64,000 nt of DNA, taken from positions 1 to 64,000 of the forward strand of contig JAKMXF010000122.1 in the NCBI GenBank assembly GCA_024704765.1, written 5' to 3'. The notes under the pieces were generated by a model, which saw nothing but the letters and a program-made list of their open reading frames with translations, did not search any database and was not told where the DNA came from. This DNA comes from Oopsacas minuta. Its lineage: Eukaryota > Porifera > Hexactinellida > Lyssacinosida > Leucopsacidae. Shown here piece after piece: positions 22,884 through 34,750 of this stretch. Each line of letters starts with the position of its first letter. Within the stretch, counting starts at the first letter, position 1. The position numbers and the translations under genes were made by a program.

Positions 22884-23756
22884 ATGGCCACATCTAATCC
22901 TATTGGACTAGAACCTGTTGAAGATAGTTTAAAGAGAGTGAGAACTGGAATTGATTACAAGAGCAAGATACAACCTCTAGTTAGGATTTGTAAGGGAGGG
23001 AATCGAATTGATGACCTTGAATGGCCACGTTGTGTTACAGTAGATAACAAAACTGGAGATATCTATATAGCGGATTGTTTTAATAACTGTGTTAAAGTTT
23101 TTGACAGTACTGCTAAGTATATGTTCAAATTTGGTGACAGTACAGGTGAAGGAAAGATGTCCTATCCAATAAGCTTAGCTATTTGTAGGAGTAGGATTCT
23201 AATTACTCATAACCACAGTATACTGAAATATACCCTTGATGGTGAATATATTTCTAGATTTGGTAAACAGGGACAAGGAGAGTTAGAATTCAAATATCCT
23301 TTGGGTATAGAAATCAATGAATCTAATGATGATATTTACATTTGTGATTCTAATAACAATCGAGTTCAAATACTCTCACAAGATTTCAAATACAAATCAC
23401 AATTTGGTTCATTCGAATACCCTAGTGATGTTAAACACTCTAAAGAATACATTTATGTGTTAGATGAATCAAATCCTTGTATCCATCTATTCAATCATAA
23501 CCACATACTCCAGAAGAGTGTAATTTCACTAGGACAAGGAAATCAGGTCATTAATCCATACTCATTCTATATTGACAATTCTAACAACATTCTCATTGCT
23601 GATTATTCTGCTAATTCTATTTCTATCTTCAACCCAGAATTCCAATCAATTCACCATATTCCATTCTCCGAGCATCCAACAGCAGTAACAGTAGACAATC
23701 ATGATAGAGTTATAGTAGTGTGTAATCATAATGTGAACTGTCTACAGATATTTTGA
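22884..23756 (+). CDS. NHL-repeat beta-propeller protein, block 2 gene 1
   Basis: This is an intact 290-residue protein and the best reference copy of the family. Six blades can be read: about 37-85 (CVTVDNKTGDIYIADC), 86-128 (ISLAICRSRILITHNHS), 129-176 (INESNDDIYICDSNNNRVQI), 177-218 (YIYVLDESNPCIHLFNHNH), 219-261 (DNSNNILIADYSANSISIF) and 262-290 (VTVDNHDRVIVVCNHNVNCLQIF, abbreviated here in meaning only). The N terminus (MATSNPIGLEPVEDSLKRVR) is short and lacks a RING or B-box. No signal peptide or membrane segment. The ATG lies 5 bases after TTTAG, acceptor-like. Its block 1 partner (6909) is a pseudogene. NHL propellers elsewhere bind RNA or proteins; the ligand here is unknown. Confidence 0.88.
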   Translation: MATSNPIGLEPVEDSLKRVRTGIDYKSKIQPLVRICKGGNRIDDLEWPRCVTVDNKTGDIYIADCFNNCVKVFDSTAKYMFKFGDSTGEGKMSYPISLAICRSRILITHNHSILKYTLDGEYISRFGKQGQGELEFKYPLGIEINESNDDIYICDSNNNRVQILSQDFKYKSQFGSFEYPSDVKHSKEYIYVLDESNPCIHLFNHNHILQKSVISLGQGNQVINPYSFYIDNSNNILIADYSANSISIFNPEFQSIHHIPFSEHPTAVTVDNHDRVIVVCNHNVNCLQIF

Positions 23757-23794
23757 TATACAAATCTATCTATGTTTATGTTTGTGATTTTGAG

Positions 23795-24352
23795 GACGCT
23801 GCATTTGTTCGAAATGAAATGATGAGGCTGTCATTTGTTCTACTGGTAGAAAGCGAAGGATAAAAAGATTGTACGGGATCCACACGGGATATTCACTTGG
23901 TTAATTTGCAAAAAGTTGTATGAAAAGGGAATCGGGGATTTGTATTCAAACTATGTGGTGATGAATCTTTTGTTCTAATTGTTGTTTACTGTTCTGGGCT
24001 AGCAGGTATGTACTTATAGGATGGACAATGGAATCACAGTGATTTAACTGTTGTTACTTCTGGCAAATCTGACTGTAAGTGGCTCTGTGTTATATATTTG
24101 GGGAATTTGTACCAGGGATCATCTAGATTTTGAGCTATTTTTGAAGTATCTCCTTTGTTATATCGAAAATTTAGAAGAAGATGGATCATGTTGTAAAATA
24201 TGGATAAATAATGGTAGAAAATGTAGAATGTTTGCAAAAATGGCGGTAGAAAGCGCGAGATTTAACAATACCAGTCGAACAAATGACAACATCGGAAATG
24301 ATTAATTGAACATTTGACAACCTTAATATCTCGAACAAATGAAAGCGCTAAG
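23795..24352. repeat. Inverted-repeat element in NHL 3' flank (block 2)
   Basis: This is a copy of the element at 7785-8420, somewhat shortened on the left. It has GCTGCATTTGTTCGAAATGA at one end and the reverse-complement-related TCGAACAAATGAAAGCGC at the other. It is shared by the two blocks, so it is older than the duplication. Confidence 0.5.
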
Positions 24353-24754
24353 TGAATTTCCATATTTCATTTTTATCATTTGAATAATTTCTTAGCTTAT
24401 TTATTCATTACTTCTTCCATTACTATTTGTTTATTATTGTAATTCTTCAATTCTACTTTTCGTTTCCTTATTTCATCTTCATGTGATTTGATGGGTCGTT
24501 CCTAAAATTTTACAAATTTATGTATACGACCACTGTTACTTAAACATACAATTGTTCAGTCCACTTGAGCATTCTGGCGTGTGGAGTTTAATTATCACGA
24601 GCCTTCGGCTAGTTGCTCCTTGATAAACCCGGCGCATTGTACCTCGATGTATCCATTATTCTCCAATTGACGTCTCCTTTGAGTATTATACTATAGATAT
24701 ACTAAAATAATATAATTCACTATTATACGTATATAGCATATGTACGTATAATAG

Positions 24755-25375
24755 TGAAAAGGTCGAGTTATTTCAACAAATGTCAATTGTCTAAGGCTAA
24801 TTATAATGAAACAACTCTGAGAAAAATGCAAAGAATTCGTTTACATATGTAAGTGGAGTGATTTATGAAAATGAAGCTTTTGATAAAACTTTACAGATTC
24901 GTAAGTTAGCTCCATCAAAAGAAAAATGAATTCTCCTGATGGAAATTGTATCTTTAGTCACTATCCTACATGATTACGGGTTCAGACCATTACCATAAAG
25001 AAATTATAGAGTTGTTAATAACGAATATGAAAAATACATATCGAACCCAATGTATCAACTATTGCACCTCACATTATGATTTGCTTCCTGAGGAGAATTG
25101 TAATACAATAGATTATGATATATCGGTAGGTATGATGGATTGAGTAGGGTCGTGGGGAACTGACCTAGAACTGTTTCTAACAGCCCAACTCCTCAAAACC
25201 GACATTTTCCTATTAAACATATAGATCGTTGTTGGAACAAATTTTCAGGTTATGGATTCAACGACAGACACAATGTGCATCCATAAACTGACAAGAGGTT
25301 GTACTACGTTTATATTTGAGGCACTTTCAACCAGTTGCAAAAGTAAATACAATGGAGAGCGTGATAACTGATAGT
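24755..25375 (+). pseudogene. OTU-like protease domain remnant (block 2)
   Basis: This is the counterpart of 8793-9575 with a different set of lesions. Here the Trp codon of VGSWGTDLELFLTAQLL is intact, but the preceding Arg codon CGA has become TGA; in block 1 the reverse holds. About 190 bases present in block 1 (8865-9058) are missing. The active-site segment SPDGNCIF is readable, followed by a frameshift. Confidence 0.45.
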
Positions 25376-26689
25376 TATGTTGAAGAAATCGATACAGAAC
25401 AATGATATTCAAAGAATGAAAAGAAATAGTTAAGTATGGAGATTGATTAAAGTAGCGAATTACAGCAAAATAATGTTAGATCTTTTAGATATACGTATAC
25501 TAGATTATATATACAAGATTAAGTGCTGGTAAAGTAATACTGGTAATTCTATCTCTATTAAACTACTAGAGTGATTATAGACAAGAAAAATACACTATTA
25601 TCATATATAATATATAATATGACATAAACTTCCTAGGCTAGTATTGGTATAGTCCAAATGGCATCTCTCTAACTTCACTGGTAACATAATTATAACGTGA
25701 TAAAGTGTCCTCGATGTATTTCGCTGCCAACTTAACACTCATGGCGTTCAGTGTAATATTGATAAGAAAATGTTCATGGATTCGAGGTTGTTATAATTAA
25801 GTGTATTTTCCTCTACAAATATCTGTTTATAGCGTTATTCTACCGTTCGCTAAATCTTTAGATGATAGTACCTCAATCTTGTGTGACATTATTCGATCCA
25901 TCCCAGACAACCACATGATTCGATTAGGTGATTTTAGTCTTTGAGATATTGATTGGACCTCCTATATACTAGCATCTCCCTCCCCATCATGTTAGTAGCG
26001 TTTTTGCTAGACACCTCTTAGAGGTAGCGACCATAGCGGTATATTCTTTGATTATCGACTAAACTTCTTCAAAAAGAAGTCCAAGATTAGTTTCCTATAT
26101 AATCAACCAGGGATGATCTTGTGAACAGTATTCTTGAAGTTTGGCTCCTAAATTTAGTCATAATATGTCTGTTGAATTATTATGAAGGATTTCAGGTCGC
26201 CATACGATATCATACTCGCTTGCGTTCCCAGAAAGAGGGTCATTGTATGAGAGCCGTTTCCCTATTTTAACAATTCATTATTTTGACATATTGAGTGAGA
26301 ATTTTCATAGACCTAATTCAATTTCCCATTCCATCTACATTGAAGCTCGGAATAAAGTTGCCAAACTTTCTTCTAGTTTGCGTCGAGATTGTGAGAAGCA
26401 TTTGACTAATAGCTTTAATGCTCTCAAATCCATGAAGCTCTTCTTCCAATATGCCAAAAAGGGATATTAGACATTTATTGGAGTTCAGAAATGAATTTGT
26501 CCTCATGCATCTGTGATAAACCTAACAGTTTCTGTATACTCATGGCCTTGCTGACGACTCCTTTTATTGACATTATATTTTTACAGTTATTTCATCTTCT
26601 TATTGTTCACACGCTGTAGTTCATTATCTGACCCATCCTGACACATTATGTATTTGATTAATCTATATTATTCAATCTCGGTGATCGTT

Positions 26690-27065
26690 TGTCCGTTGTC
26701 AAGGAAAGGATTTTTGGGTTGCAATTTTGAAACTCCAGCATAACTATGTATTTATCGTGTTTATCATGAAGTACAAAGAATTCAATGAAACTTCACGAAA
26801 TATATCCAATATGCGGATTCCGATTTTCCCACTTTTGGATTAATCATATGTAAATAAATTGTTATTTTTATGAATATAAAGTAAACAAATTTCAAAATTG
26901 AGGTAGATTCATACTTTCAACTACTATACTGAGGTAATCGAGTATACTGAGTCCGAATATGTTATTGTAAACAATATCAATTGTTGTTGTTTTTCTGTTG
27001 AATACCCCGAGGCGGAATGCCTGAGTTAATCGTGGAGCTACGAGCCAAAGGCTCGTTATTATAGA
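26690..27065 (-). repeat. Family W repeat, reversed copy
   Basis: Read on the minus strand it starts with a hairpin (ACGAGCCTTTGGCTCGT), then CTCCACGATTAACTCAGGCA, GCCTCGGGGTATTC and an AT-rich body shared with 49005-49450 and 12310-12780 (for example AAATCCTTTCCTTGACAACG). Confidence 0.6.
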
Positions 27066-27398
27066 AAATACAATGTAAGTATTTAGTTTAACACAATCAT
27101 GAAACCAAGTTGTTTGTATATCCTTCAAACACGATCGAGACAGCTTCGATAGTCACTGGCAATATTGCATTACTTTGAGATGGTGTGATATCACGAGCAT
27201 TAAAGGCACTGAAGCTTGTATTGATGAATGCAGTTGCTATTAGTACACCTGAACACATATTGATTTATTCCTCGCACTTTATGGTATTCCAAAATTTCGG
27301 TATAATAACCACCTATTGTTTGCAAGTTATTCTGAAGTAATACCTCGTAGGCATACATTGTATATGAAATTATGGATACAACCTCGATCGGTCTCGAC

Positions 27399-27731
27399 CA
27401 GGGGCGTAAACTTGGGGTGTGCGGTGGGTGCCTAGCACCCTGGCGGCTGTGATGCCATGGTGCAAAAGTTGTCTGTCACCCTGGCATTTTCCAACTGAAC
27501 TAACTCCACAATCTCAATTTAGCAGGTAGCGATCGCAAAACGCCATCAAAATCTGAGAAACTAATGATCACTAACTCAGAACTAGAGTGAAACATACTTA
27601 TCAGATATTACAAACTAACACTGCAGCATCATGATCTCACAAAATGAAATATTTATTCAGAGGAATATATAACTAGGGAATGAACAAAGTGTCGTGGCAC
27701 CCTGTGTGTTTTGGTGAAGTTTACGCCGGTG
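27399..27731. mobile_element. 333-bp non-autonomous hAT element
   Basis: The ends are CAGGGGCGTAAACTTGGGG on the left and, reverse-complemented, CACCGGCGTAAACTTCACC on the right. The flanks GTCTCGAC (27391-27398) and ATCTTGAC (27732-27739) form an 8-bp duplication with two transitions, fitting hAT. No coding sequence. Confidence 0.75.
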
Positions 27732-28764
27732 ATCTTGACCCAGAATCCTTAACCCATGACCCACTAACCTATCTGAAAACAGTGACCAATCTAGCCCATG
27801 TGCAACTCTGATCCACATACCAGATTGCTGCGTCCGAATATTCTCCTGCGTGAACCTTTCATTAGTGGATGAAAGTTTCACGAACAAACTGGAACAATTC
27901 CTTTAATATTTGTCTCACATCTGTTTAGGTCGTTTACATTCACATCTTAACCTCAACACCAATAATTTGTTTCGTTCATGGATTTGGAGGGTTCGATCGA
28001 TCATTCGATTAGTTATCTATAACTGCACACATCTTTAATAATCTAGGGCATAATTTTTTCAACTTAATACGTATCAGAATATGTACACAGAATACAGTAG
28101 TATCACATTACTGTATGTATATCAGTAATTATATAACTTTGATGTTATTCTGTTTTATATATTTCTGATACTATTATTCTATTTGCTCTACTAAAGATAT
28201 CTCTAAATATTTAATGTCTTAATTCCAGATAAAGGTGAGTACTTTCATTCATTATGTGTTACATCCTCGGAGAGGCGGCCATGCCATAAATAATCCCCTC
28301 CGATACCCTACAAGTCTGCAATTATATTTTACGAATCTTTGAACCCCAGTTTGGGCATTGCTGTTATCACTATGTAACATCTGGGAAATGTGAATTCAAT
28401 CGAATAATAGCATTTAATGCTCCTTTCCTTTGAGAATGAACAGACATATACACAAACTAACAATATTTTTGTTCATGTTTAAAATGTATAATAATATTTT
28501 CCTTAAGTATATGTCTATTCTAGTAACAATATTTAGTTTTATGCATAATATAAATAAATCCTTATAATTATCTGTGATCTAATGAGAGAGCACGCTCAGT
28601 TAATGCACTTATAAACTTGTCTATAGTGATGCTCCTATTAGTCTACCCCCGTTATATCGAGGCTAAAGTGACCGCGACAATACCTTCTATTGAAGCAATG
28701 AAATATATATCACAATTACTTTGGTGGCTGAGTTTCATAGTTATTCAATAGTAATCATGTAGCA

Positions 28765-29540
28765 AATGACCATGAGTTACACTACAGCTTGGTCTACTAA
28801 AGATAAAGCCTGATCATTGAGTCAATTTCATTGGATCAGGGATTAAGGGAAGTGGATATGTTTTTGATAGGAAAATCTATAATCGTCGATAATAGGCAAC
28901 TAGTACATTGTCACCCAAATAATGTATTATTGGTTGTAAGAATTCACCAAAGCCACATTTGTGAATATTTTCATATCAAAGTGACGGACGTTATCATGAA
29001 TGTGCCCATGGACGGTCATTTTTGAGATTGCGCAATAATCTTGAGAGATATCATATCAAGATATAATATAAGTGTATGGGATGTTAGGTGTATTCTATAG
29101 AATTGCTATCCTGATATGACAATAAATTCCACGATTATAGAGTTATAAGTGGATATTGGTAAAACATACAACATCCACGGGCTGTATGATAACTCAGAAA
29201 CTTGCTAAACTTATCATATAAAGATTCATAAATTTTGTACAGAGACTGTTTTAGATTATTTGATATTTCAACATTTTGAACATAGATACATAATAATTGT
29301 TCTATATAATCTCAAAGATGGAGCAATTATTTATATATTTGCCAACTACGTTAACAAATGACTTGACTTCGATCTGAAATTTTCAAAAATGTGGCGTTTG
29401 TTGATTCTTACAAATCAACAATACATTGATTATTGTGGAAATGTACTAGTTTCTTGATTTCCCATCAAATATATCCACTTCCTCTTATCCCTGGTCCAAA
29501 GAAGTTATGATGCCTAATCTTGAATAGACCACGACAACAG
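28765..29540. repeat. Foldback structure, about 210-bp arms
   Basis: The segment 28790-29010 reappears inverted at about 29335-29530 (for example GGATCAGGGATTAAGGGAAG against reversed CTTCCTCTTATCCCTGGTCC). The first arm also matches 10345-10600 of block 1, so the inverted arm is an addition in block 2. Confidence 0.6.
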
Positions 29541-29593
29541 GTATGTCTACTGATTATTACTATGATTACTAAATCTATAAATATTTTGCAATA

Positions 29594-29865
29594 ATGGCCA
29601 TAGCTAATCCTAATGAACCAGAACCTTGTTGATTATCCAGAGAGTGTGAGAACTGTAATTGATTACACAAGGAGGATACAACCTCTGGTGATTGCTAGTA
29701 AGAGAGGAAATAGAAATGATGGACTTACCTATCCGGTTGTGTTGCAGTTGATGACATAACTGGAGATATCTATATAGCAGATTGTTTTGATAACTATGTT
29801 AAAGAATTTCACAGTACTACTAGATATATATTCAAATTTAGTGACAGTATAGGTGCAGGAAAGAT
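29594..29865 (+). pseudogene. NHL gene fragment, extra copy in block 2
   Basis: The start MAIANPNEPEPC and blade 1 (DITGDIYIADCFDNYVKEF) are recognisable and closest to the 6909/22884 type. It has an early TGA after about 12 codons, a frameshift near 29735, and homology ends abruptly after GGTGCAGGAAAGAT. The upstream acceptor-like TTTAG of the other copies reads TTTTG here. It is dead and lacks five blades. Block 1 lacks this copy. Confidence 0.85.
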
Positions 29866-30628
29866 TGTATTATTTCACTTGCGTTTCCAAGGTTCTTATA
29901 TCTAAATTTATTGTTGTTTTTATGAATACGTATAAGGAAACAAATTGTTTAAATTTTATGTATAAATTCAATTTCACGCTGCTCAAACAAGTATATTCCA
30001 ATTTGAATTATCATTATAGAAATCAATTAGAAGAACCACGTGGACATATACTATGGATAATTGGACAGCTTCAAAACCAGTTTCCACATAATTGGTTCTA
30101 CATGTATTGACTTTTAGAACTGAACAACCAACATACTACTTATACGAATTGTGATCTCGGATTATCGGATAATGTTACATTCTAACAGAAGTATGACAAT
30201 ACTCCGGAATCATTCTCCCCGGTTATAGAGTATCCCAGATAAAGAATAATGTCATAAAACAATCATGCATGAGATGTATGATATTAATAGGACCCAAAGT
30301 ACTCTAAATTCAACCAACTTATTTAGCAATCGAAATTTGAATGGATTCACCAAATTCTCATTCAGTTTCAAATTTTCTCCTTTTGATAACAAAAATGAAA
30401 AAGTTTTTGAGACCATAAATACTAGTTATATACAATTATGGCTAATTTATAAAATGAATTTATTTAATGACGTAATTGGTTCACAAAACCTATGGTTAGT
30501 GGCGGAATACGGCATTAATGTTATTGTGCATATGAATTGGTGGACGGACAAAATTGACCCGCAATAATCTGTTTGGTTTATTTTCCGGGTGGCTGTGTAC
30601 TAGATGATTACTATCGGTGAAATGCCTG

Positions 30629-31197
30629 GGGCCTTATTAACTAAAATTCTTAAGTCAAATTCTTAGAATTTTGCTTAACTTTAAGTCAAATTCTTAGAAT
30701 AATTCTAAGAATTCGAACAATTCTAAGAAAAATATTTTGTGAGGTAAAGAGGACACTTAACTTATAATTTATTCTACTTTCCTATGAAATGATAATCAAT
30801 ACGCATTTAATAATAAAGAAGATTGTTTATCGCTTAAGACAATATGTTTGATTATCATATCTACATGTTGTAATATCCGCTATTGTGTGGGGCAATTTAT
30901 CTCATTAATGATAAATGAAGTATACAAGTAGAAGGATATTATTTTCTACTATGAGCATATCTTCTCAAAAAGCGATTGAAGTCGAATGAATTGGCATAAA
31001 TTTTATTAATCAATAGCAAGAATCAATCAAGTAGAATTACCCAATTCTAAGAATTTTTCTTAGAATCCGTTAAGTATAGCCAAGTTAAGAATTCTTAACG
31101 AAAACTAAGAATATTTCATGAATTCTTAGAATTATTCTTAGAAATACACTTAGAATTAAGTTAAGAATAATTCTTAGAATTTTTGTTAATAAGGCCC
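30629..31197. mobile_element. 569-bp Harbinger-like MITE with 3-bp target duplication
   Basis: The ends are GGGCCTTATTAACTAAAATT and, reverse-complemented, GGGCCTTATTAACAAAAATT. The flanks are CTG at 30626-30628 and 31198-31200. The uninterrupted site with one CTG is in block 1 at 10987-10989. The subterminal regions are packed with both orientations of TTCTTAGAAT. There is no transposase. Tip sequence and 3-bp duplication fit PIF/Harbinger. Confidence 0.9.
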
Positions 31198-31414
31198 CTG
31201 ATAAGACAAGGATGTCATAAGTCCTACCTATTTAATATGCCTGCTCTATCTGAATTGGGCAACCAACCATTTTTGAGACATTATGCCACCTGTACACAAA
31301 ATCTGAAATCTAACCTTCTATACACCACACATGCATACACATCTCCTGTTACTATTGTATTCTCCAATCTGCGCTAATTTAAGCTATTCTACCTCTTCTA
31401 TCCATTTAGCAACA

Positions 31415-32266
31415 ATGGCCACAGCTATTACTATAGAAACGGAGAGAGGGAAAACTGGAATTGATTACACAAGCAAGATACAACCTCTGGTGTGTTCTAC
31501 TAAGAGAGGAAAAGGAAATGATAAACTTGACTGTCCATGTGGTGTTACAGTTGACAAGATGACTGGAAATATTTATATAGCAGATGGTTCCAATAACTGT
31601 GTTAAAGTATTTGACAGTAGTGCTCAGTATACTTTCAAATTTGGTGACAGTAATGGTGAAGGAAAGATGTCCTATCCAAGAAGTTTAGTTATTTGTAGGA
31701 GTAGGATTCTAATTACTCATAACCACGGTATACTGAATTATAGTCTTGATGGTGAATTTATTTCTATAATTGGTATGCATGGAAACGGAGAGTTAGAATT
31801 CAACTGTCCTTGGGGTATAACAATCAATGAATCAAATCATGATATTTACATTTGTGATTCTTTAAACAATAGAATTCAAATACTCTCACAAAATTTCCTA
31901 TTCGAATCACAATTTGGTTCACTCACATTCCCTATTGATGTTAAACTCTCCAAAGAATACATTTATGTGTTAGATATATCTAATCCTTGTATCCATATAT
32001 TCAATCATAACCACATACTCAAGAAGAGTGTAATTTCACAAGGACGAGGAAATCAAGTAATTTATCCCTACTCATTCGTTATTGACAATTCTAACAACAT
32101 TCTGATTGCTGATTATTCTTCTAATTCTGTTTCTATCTTCAATCCTGAATTCCAATCAATTCACCATATTCCAGTCTCTAAGCATCCTAAAGCAGTAACA
32201 GTAGACAATCATGATAGACTTATAGTAGTGTGTATTCATACAGTGAACTGTTTACAGATATTTTGA
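31415..32266 (+). CDS. NHL-repeat beta-propeller protein, block 2 gene 2
   Basis: This is an intact 283-residue six-blade NHL protein, paralogous to 11204-12055, with an identical first 32 residues (MATAITIETERGKTGIDY...). Substitutions are spread over the blades, for example IADGSNNCVKVFDSSAQYTF in blade 1 and SLTFPIDVKLSKEYIYVLD in blade 4. It ends CLQIF. I chose the ATG at 31415, after TTTAG-CAACA. An in-frame upstream ATG at 31331 (MHTHLLLLLYSPICA) would add 28 residues and is conserved with block 1. No RING or B-box. Both members of this pair remain open, unlike the other two pairs, which hints at retained function. Confidence 0.86.
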   Translation: MATAITIETERGKTGIDYTSKIQPLVCSTKRGKGNDKLDCPCGVTVDKMTGNIYIADGSNNCVKVFDSSAQYTFKFGDSNGEGKMSYPRSLVICRSRILITHNHGILNYSLDGEFISIIGMHGNGELEFNCPWGITINESNHDIYICDSLNNRIQILSQNFLFESQFGSLTFPIDVKLSKEYIYVLDISNPCIHIFNHNHILKKSVISQGRGNQVIYPYSFVIDNSNNILIADYSSNSVSIFNPEFQSIHHIPVSKHPKAVTVDNHDRLIVVCIHTVNCLQIF

Positions 32267-32580
32267 TATACAACTTTATCTATGTATTTGTATTTGTATA
32301 TTTATGTATTTGTATTTCCTAAGTAATACTATTGTGCATAGAATTACCTACCATGGATCAGGGCCGTAGCCAGAGCGTAGTGTTAGGAGGGGCTAAGTAA
32401 ACTTTAGGGGGGGCTTGGATACTTAAGATTTTTATATTAATTTTTGGGGAGGCCAATGAACTAATGAACTACAATTCTATATTAATCTCATAAATTTATA
32501 TAATATCTAAAATAAACGGAGTCTTCTATCCTTCTTCCTTGAAAATTTCAAGAGGAACTTTTCAACATCCATTTTTTTCG

Positions 32581-34627
32581 TTATCTAGATTCAAACGCAA
32601 GAAACACTAAATTGGAACATCTGATTTCCGACATATTTCTCTGTGGCCTACTAACTCTAGTGAGAACTGAGAACGAAGACTCACACATAGAAGTGCTACA
32701 ACAAAACATTGCTACAGTAGCAAACAAATTATATGTGTTATTAAACGGCTGTCGATACTTGTACAATTCTTCGAGTATATTCGTTTTATCTTTCATGAAT
32801 TCCTTTACTACTGACAATTCTTCAATTGAGGGAAGCGAAATCCCAAGCTCTGATAAAGGGTACAACTTATCAATGTCAAATTCTTCGATCGAATCAACTG
32901 CTTGTAATAACATGTTATTCTCGAAAAATCTCCTCTCGAATTCACGGCTTGTTATATGAATTGTGTCTATGAATAATGATTCTAACGTATCATGTTCTTT
33001 TGTTGTAGATTCGGTAAGAATATAATCGTTATATAAACAGTTAGGTTTTTTGCGTCTAATTGGACGAGACATATCATCATCATGCAGTAGTATACTTTTG
33101 GCCTCGCTAACTATCCCACTAAATGCATCTGGATTTTGAAGCTTATTAATGTTTTAAATACAGAATTGATAATTTCCATGGCGTTTTTTAAGCCTGCATC
33201 ACGGGATTGTAAGATCTTATCTGCTGGTTCTATTGTAAGTAGGAGCTTTTTCATAAATATCAAACAAAAACGGAACTCTAACTTAATTAGTGTGGCCAAC
33301 AAACCAGCACTCTGTACAACTTGCTCTCCACTAAATTCTGTGGAGCATTGGACTGTTCTAAGCAATTCAATAATAGTTTGATAGTTAGAATAAATAGCCT
33401 CAGTGATTTTCAAATGTCCTGACCATCTTTGTTCTAAAAGACGACCAATACGAGTTCCTGTATAAATTGATATAACTTTGACATGATTCAGAAACAAGTG
33501 TAACATTCTACATTGGTCAAAAAATATCTTGAGTTCTGGAACTTCAGATATTAATTTCATAATTACCAAATGAAGTCGATGGTTGAAACAATGAACATAC
33601 GGAACCTTTCGATGTAATTCCTCTTGAATGAGGGTTTGAACACCCCCTTTTCTACCACTCATTACACTAGCGCCATCATAGCACTGTGAAAGTAATCGTT
33701 TAGAATCCAATCCATTATTTCTCAAGATCTCCATTGTTAAATTAGCCATGGTTTTGGCATCTGAAGAGAGAGTTGTTGCTACATTAACTAAAGATTCAAA
33801 AACTTTACCTTTCCTAACATAGCGAATTCCAATTGATACATGTTCTATATTGTTACGATCTCTAGTGCCATCTTCTAGTAAAGTAAACCACGGGACATCA
33901 GCATCTAAAATTTCAAAAATAATTTCTTCCCTAACTACTTCCGACATAATATCTATCACATCATTTTGAATATCTGGAGAAAGGTAATGAGCATTTTTAG
34001 GAATTTGTGTATAAATTTCAGCGAGTTTCGGGTCCTTTGTAAGTGTATATTCAAACAAGTTCCTGAATAATCCATGTTCCGTATTTTCATCAATATCATA
34101 ATTTCCACGCAGAGCTAATTCATTGACAGCTAAAAATTGAACAATTTCAGCAATGGACCGTATGTAATATCTATTTTTTTCAAAAACATTAGCACAAACT
34201 AATGTAGATATTTATAGTTGGGATGATTCGCGAAGCTCTTTTTCACGCCAATTCGCCATTGCAGTAAGATGAACACGAGAATCAGCTTGTTTACAAAGTC
34301 CTTTGCTTTTTTCTATTGCCGATTTCCAATTTTTAAATCCAATGTTTGTGAAGACATTTTCTTTAGTCCCGTGTGAGAGAAATTGACGGCAGGGATAGCA
34401 AAATACAGCATCAAGGGATAGTGAATATTCCAACCAGGGAAATCTAATAAACCAATCTTGTTGAAAACTACGGCCAATAGAATCCTTCAGATAAATCAAT
34501 CCTTTAATTTGTATAATGTTTCTCCTAGAGTAGATATATCTGGTATTTCTTTGTTGATCGGATTATATATTTCAATACTATTCAAGGGATCAGAAAGAGA
34601 GCTATCAAAGGAAATAAAATTATCCAT
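32581..34627 (-). pseudogene. hAT transposase, lightly damaged (ZMYM1/DUF4371-like)
   Basis: From the ATG at 34627 (MDNFISFDSSLSDPL) the sequence shows: TTF-type region with QQDWFIRFPWLEYS and CYPCR; central SQCYDGASVMSGRKGGVQ with the catalytic Asp intact and VHCFNHRLHLVIM; C-terminal dimerisation region with MCESSFSVLTRVSRPQRN. Only three lesions are evident: a frameshift near 34500, one in-frame TAA at 34212-34214, and a 1-nt loss near 33150. It differs strongly from the transposase at 14246, so it is a separate hAT lineage. The element may have been active until recently or may be mobilised in trans. Confidence 0.9.
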
Positions 34628-34687
34628 AGTAATATAATCACTAACTAAATTGAATAGAAAATCAAAATTATTAACAATTTGACAGAA

Positions 34688-34750
34688 CTAAAATTAAAAG
34701 AAGAAAGAACAGGAACAAAATTAAAAGAAGAAAGAACAGGAACAAAATTA
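34688..34750. repeat. 27-bp tandem duplication
   Basis: AAAATTAAAAGAAGAAAGAA plus CAGGAAC is repeated twice with a further partial copy, inside the 5' part of hAT 2 upstream of its transposase start. Confidence 0.7.

Larger units (their letters stand above)
25996..28739. other. Block-2-specific spacer
   Basis: Most of this 2.7 kb has no equivalent in block 1, which jumps from about 10215 to 10320. It contains a reversed family W repeat (about 26690-27065) and an hAT MITE (27399-27731). Short frames of 62-78 codons have no recognisable domains. No clear element ends bracket the whole insertion. Confidence 0.45.

Noticed and set aside
30265-30567. 100-codon plus-strand frame
   Set aside because: The matching region of block 1 (10660-10950) is not open, so the frame is not conserved between copies.
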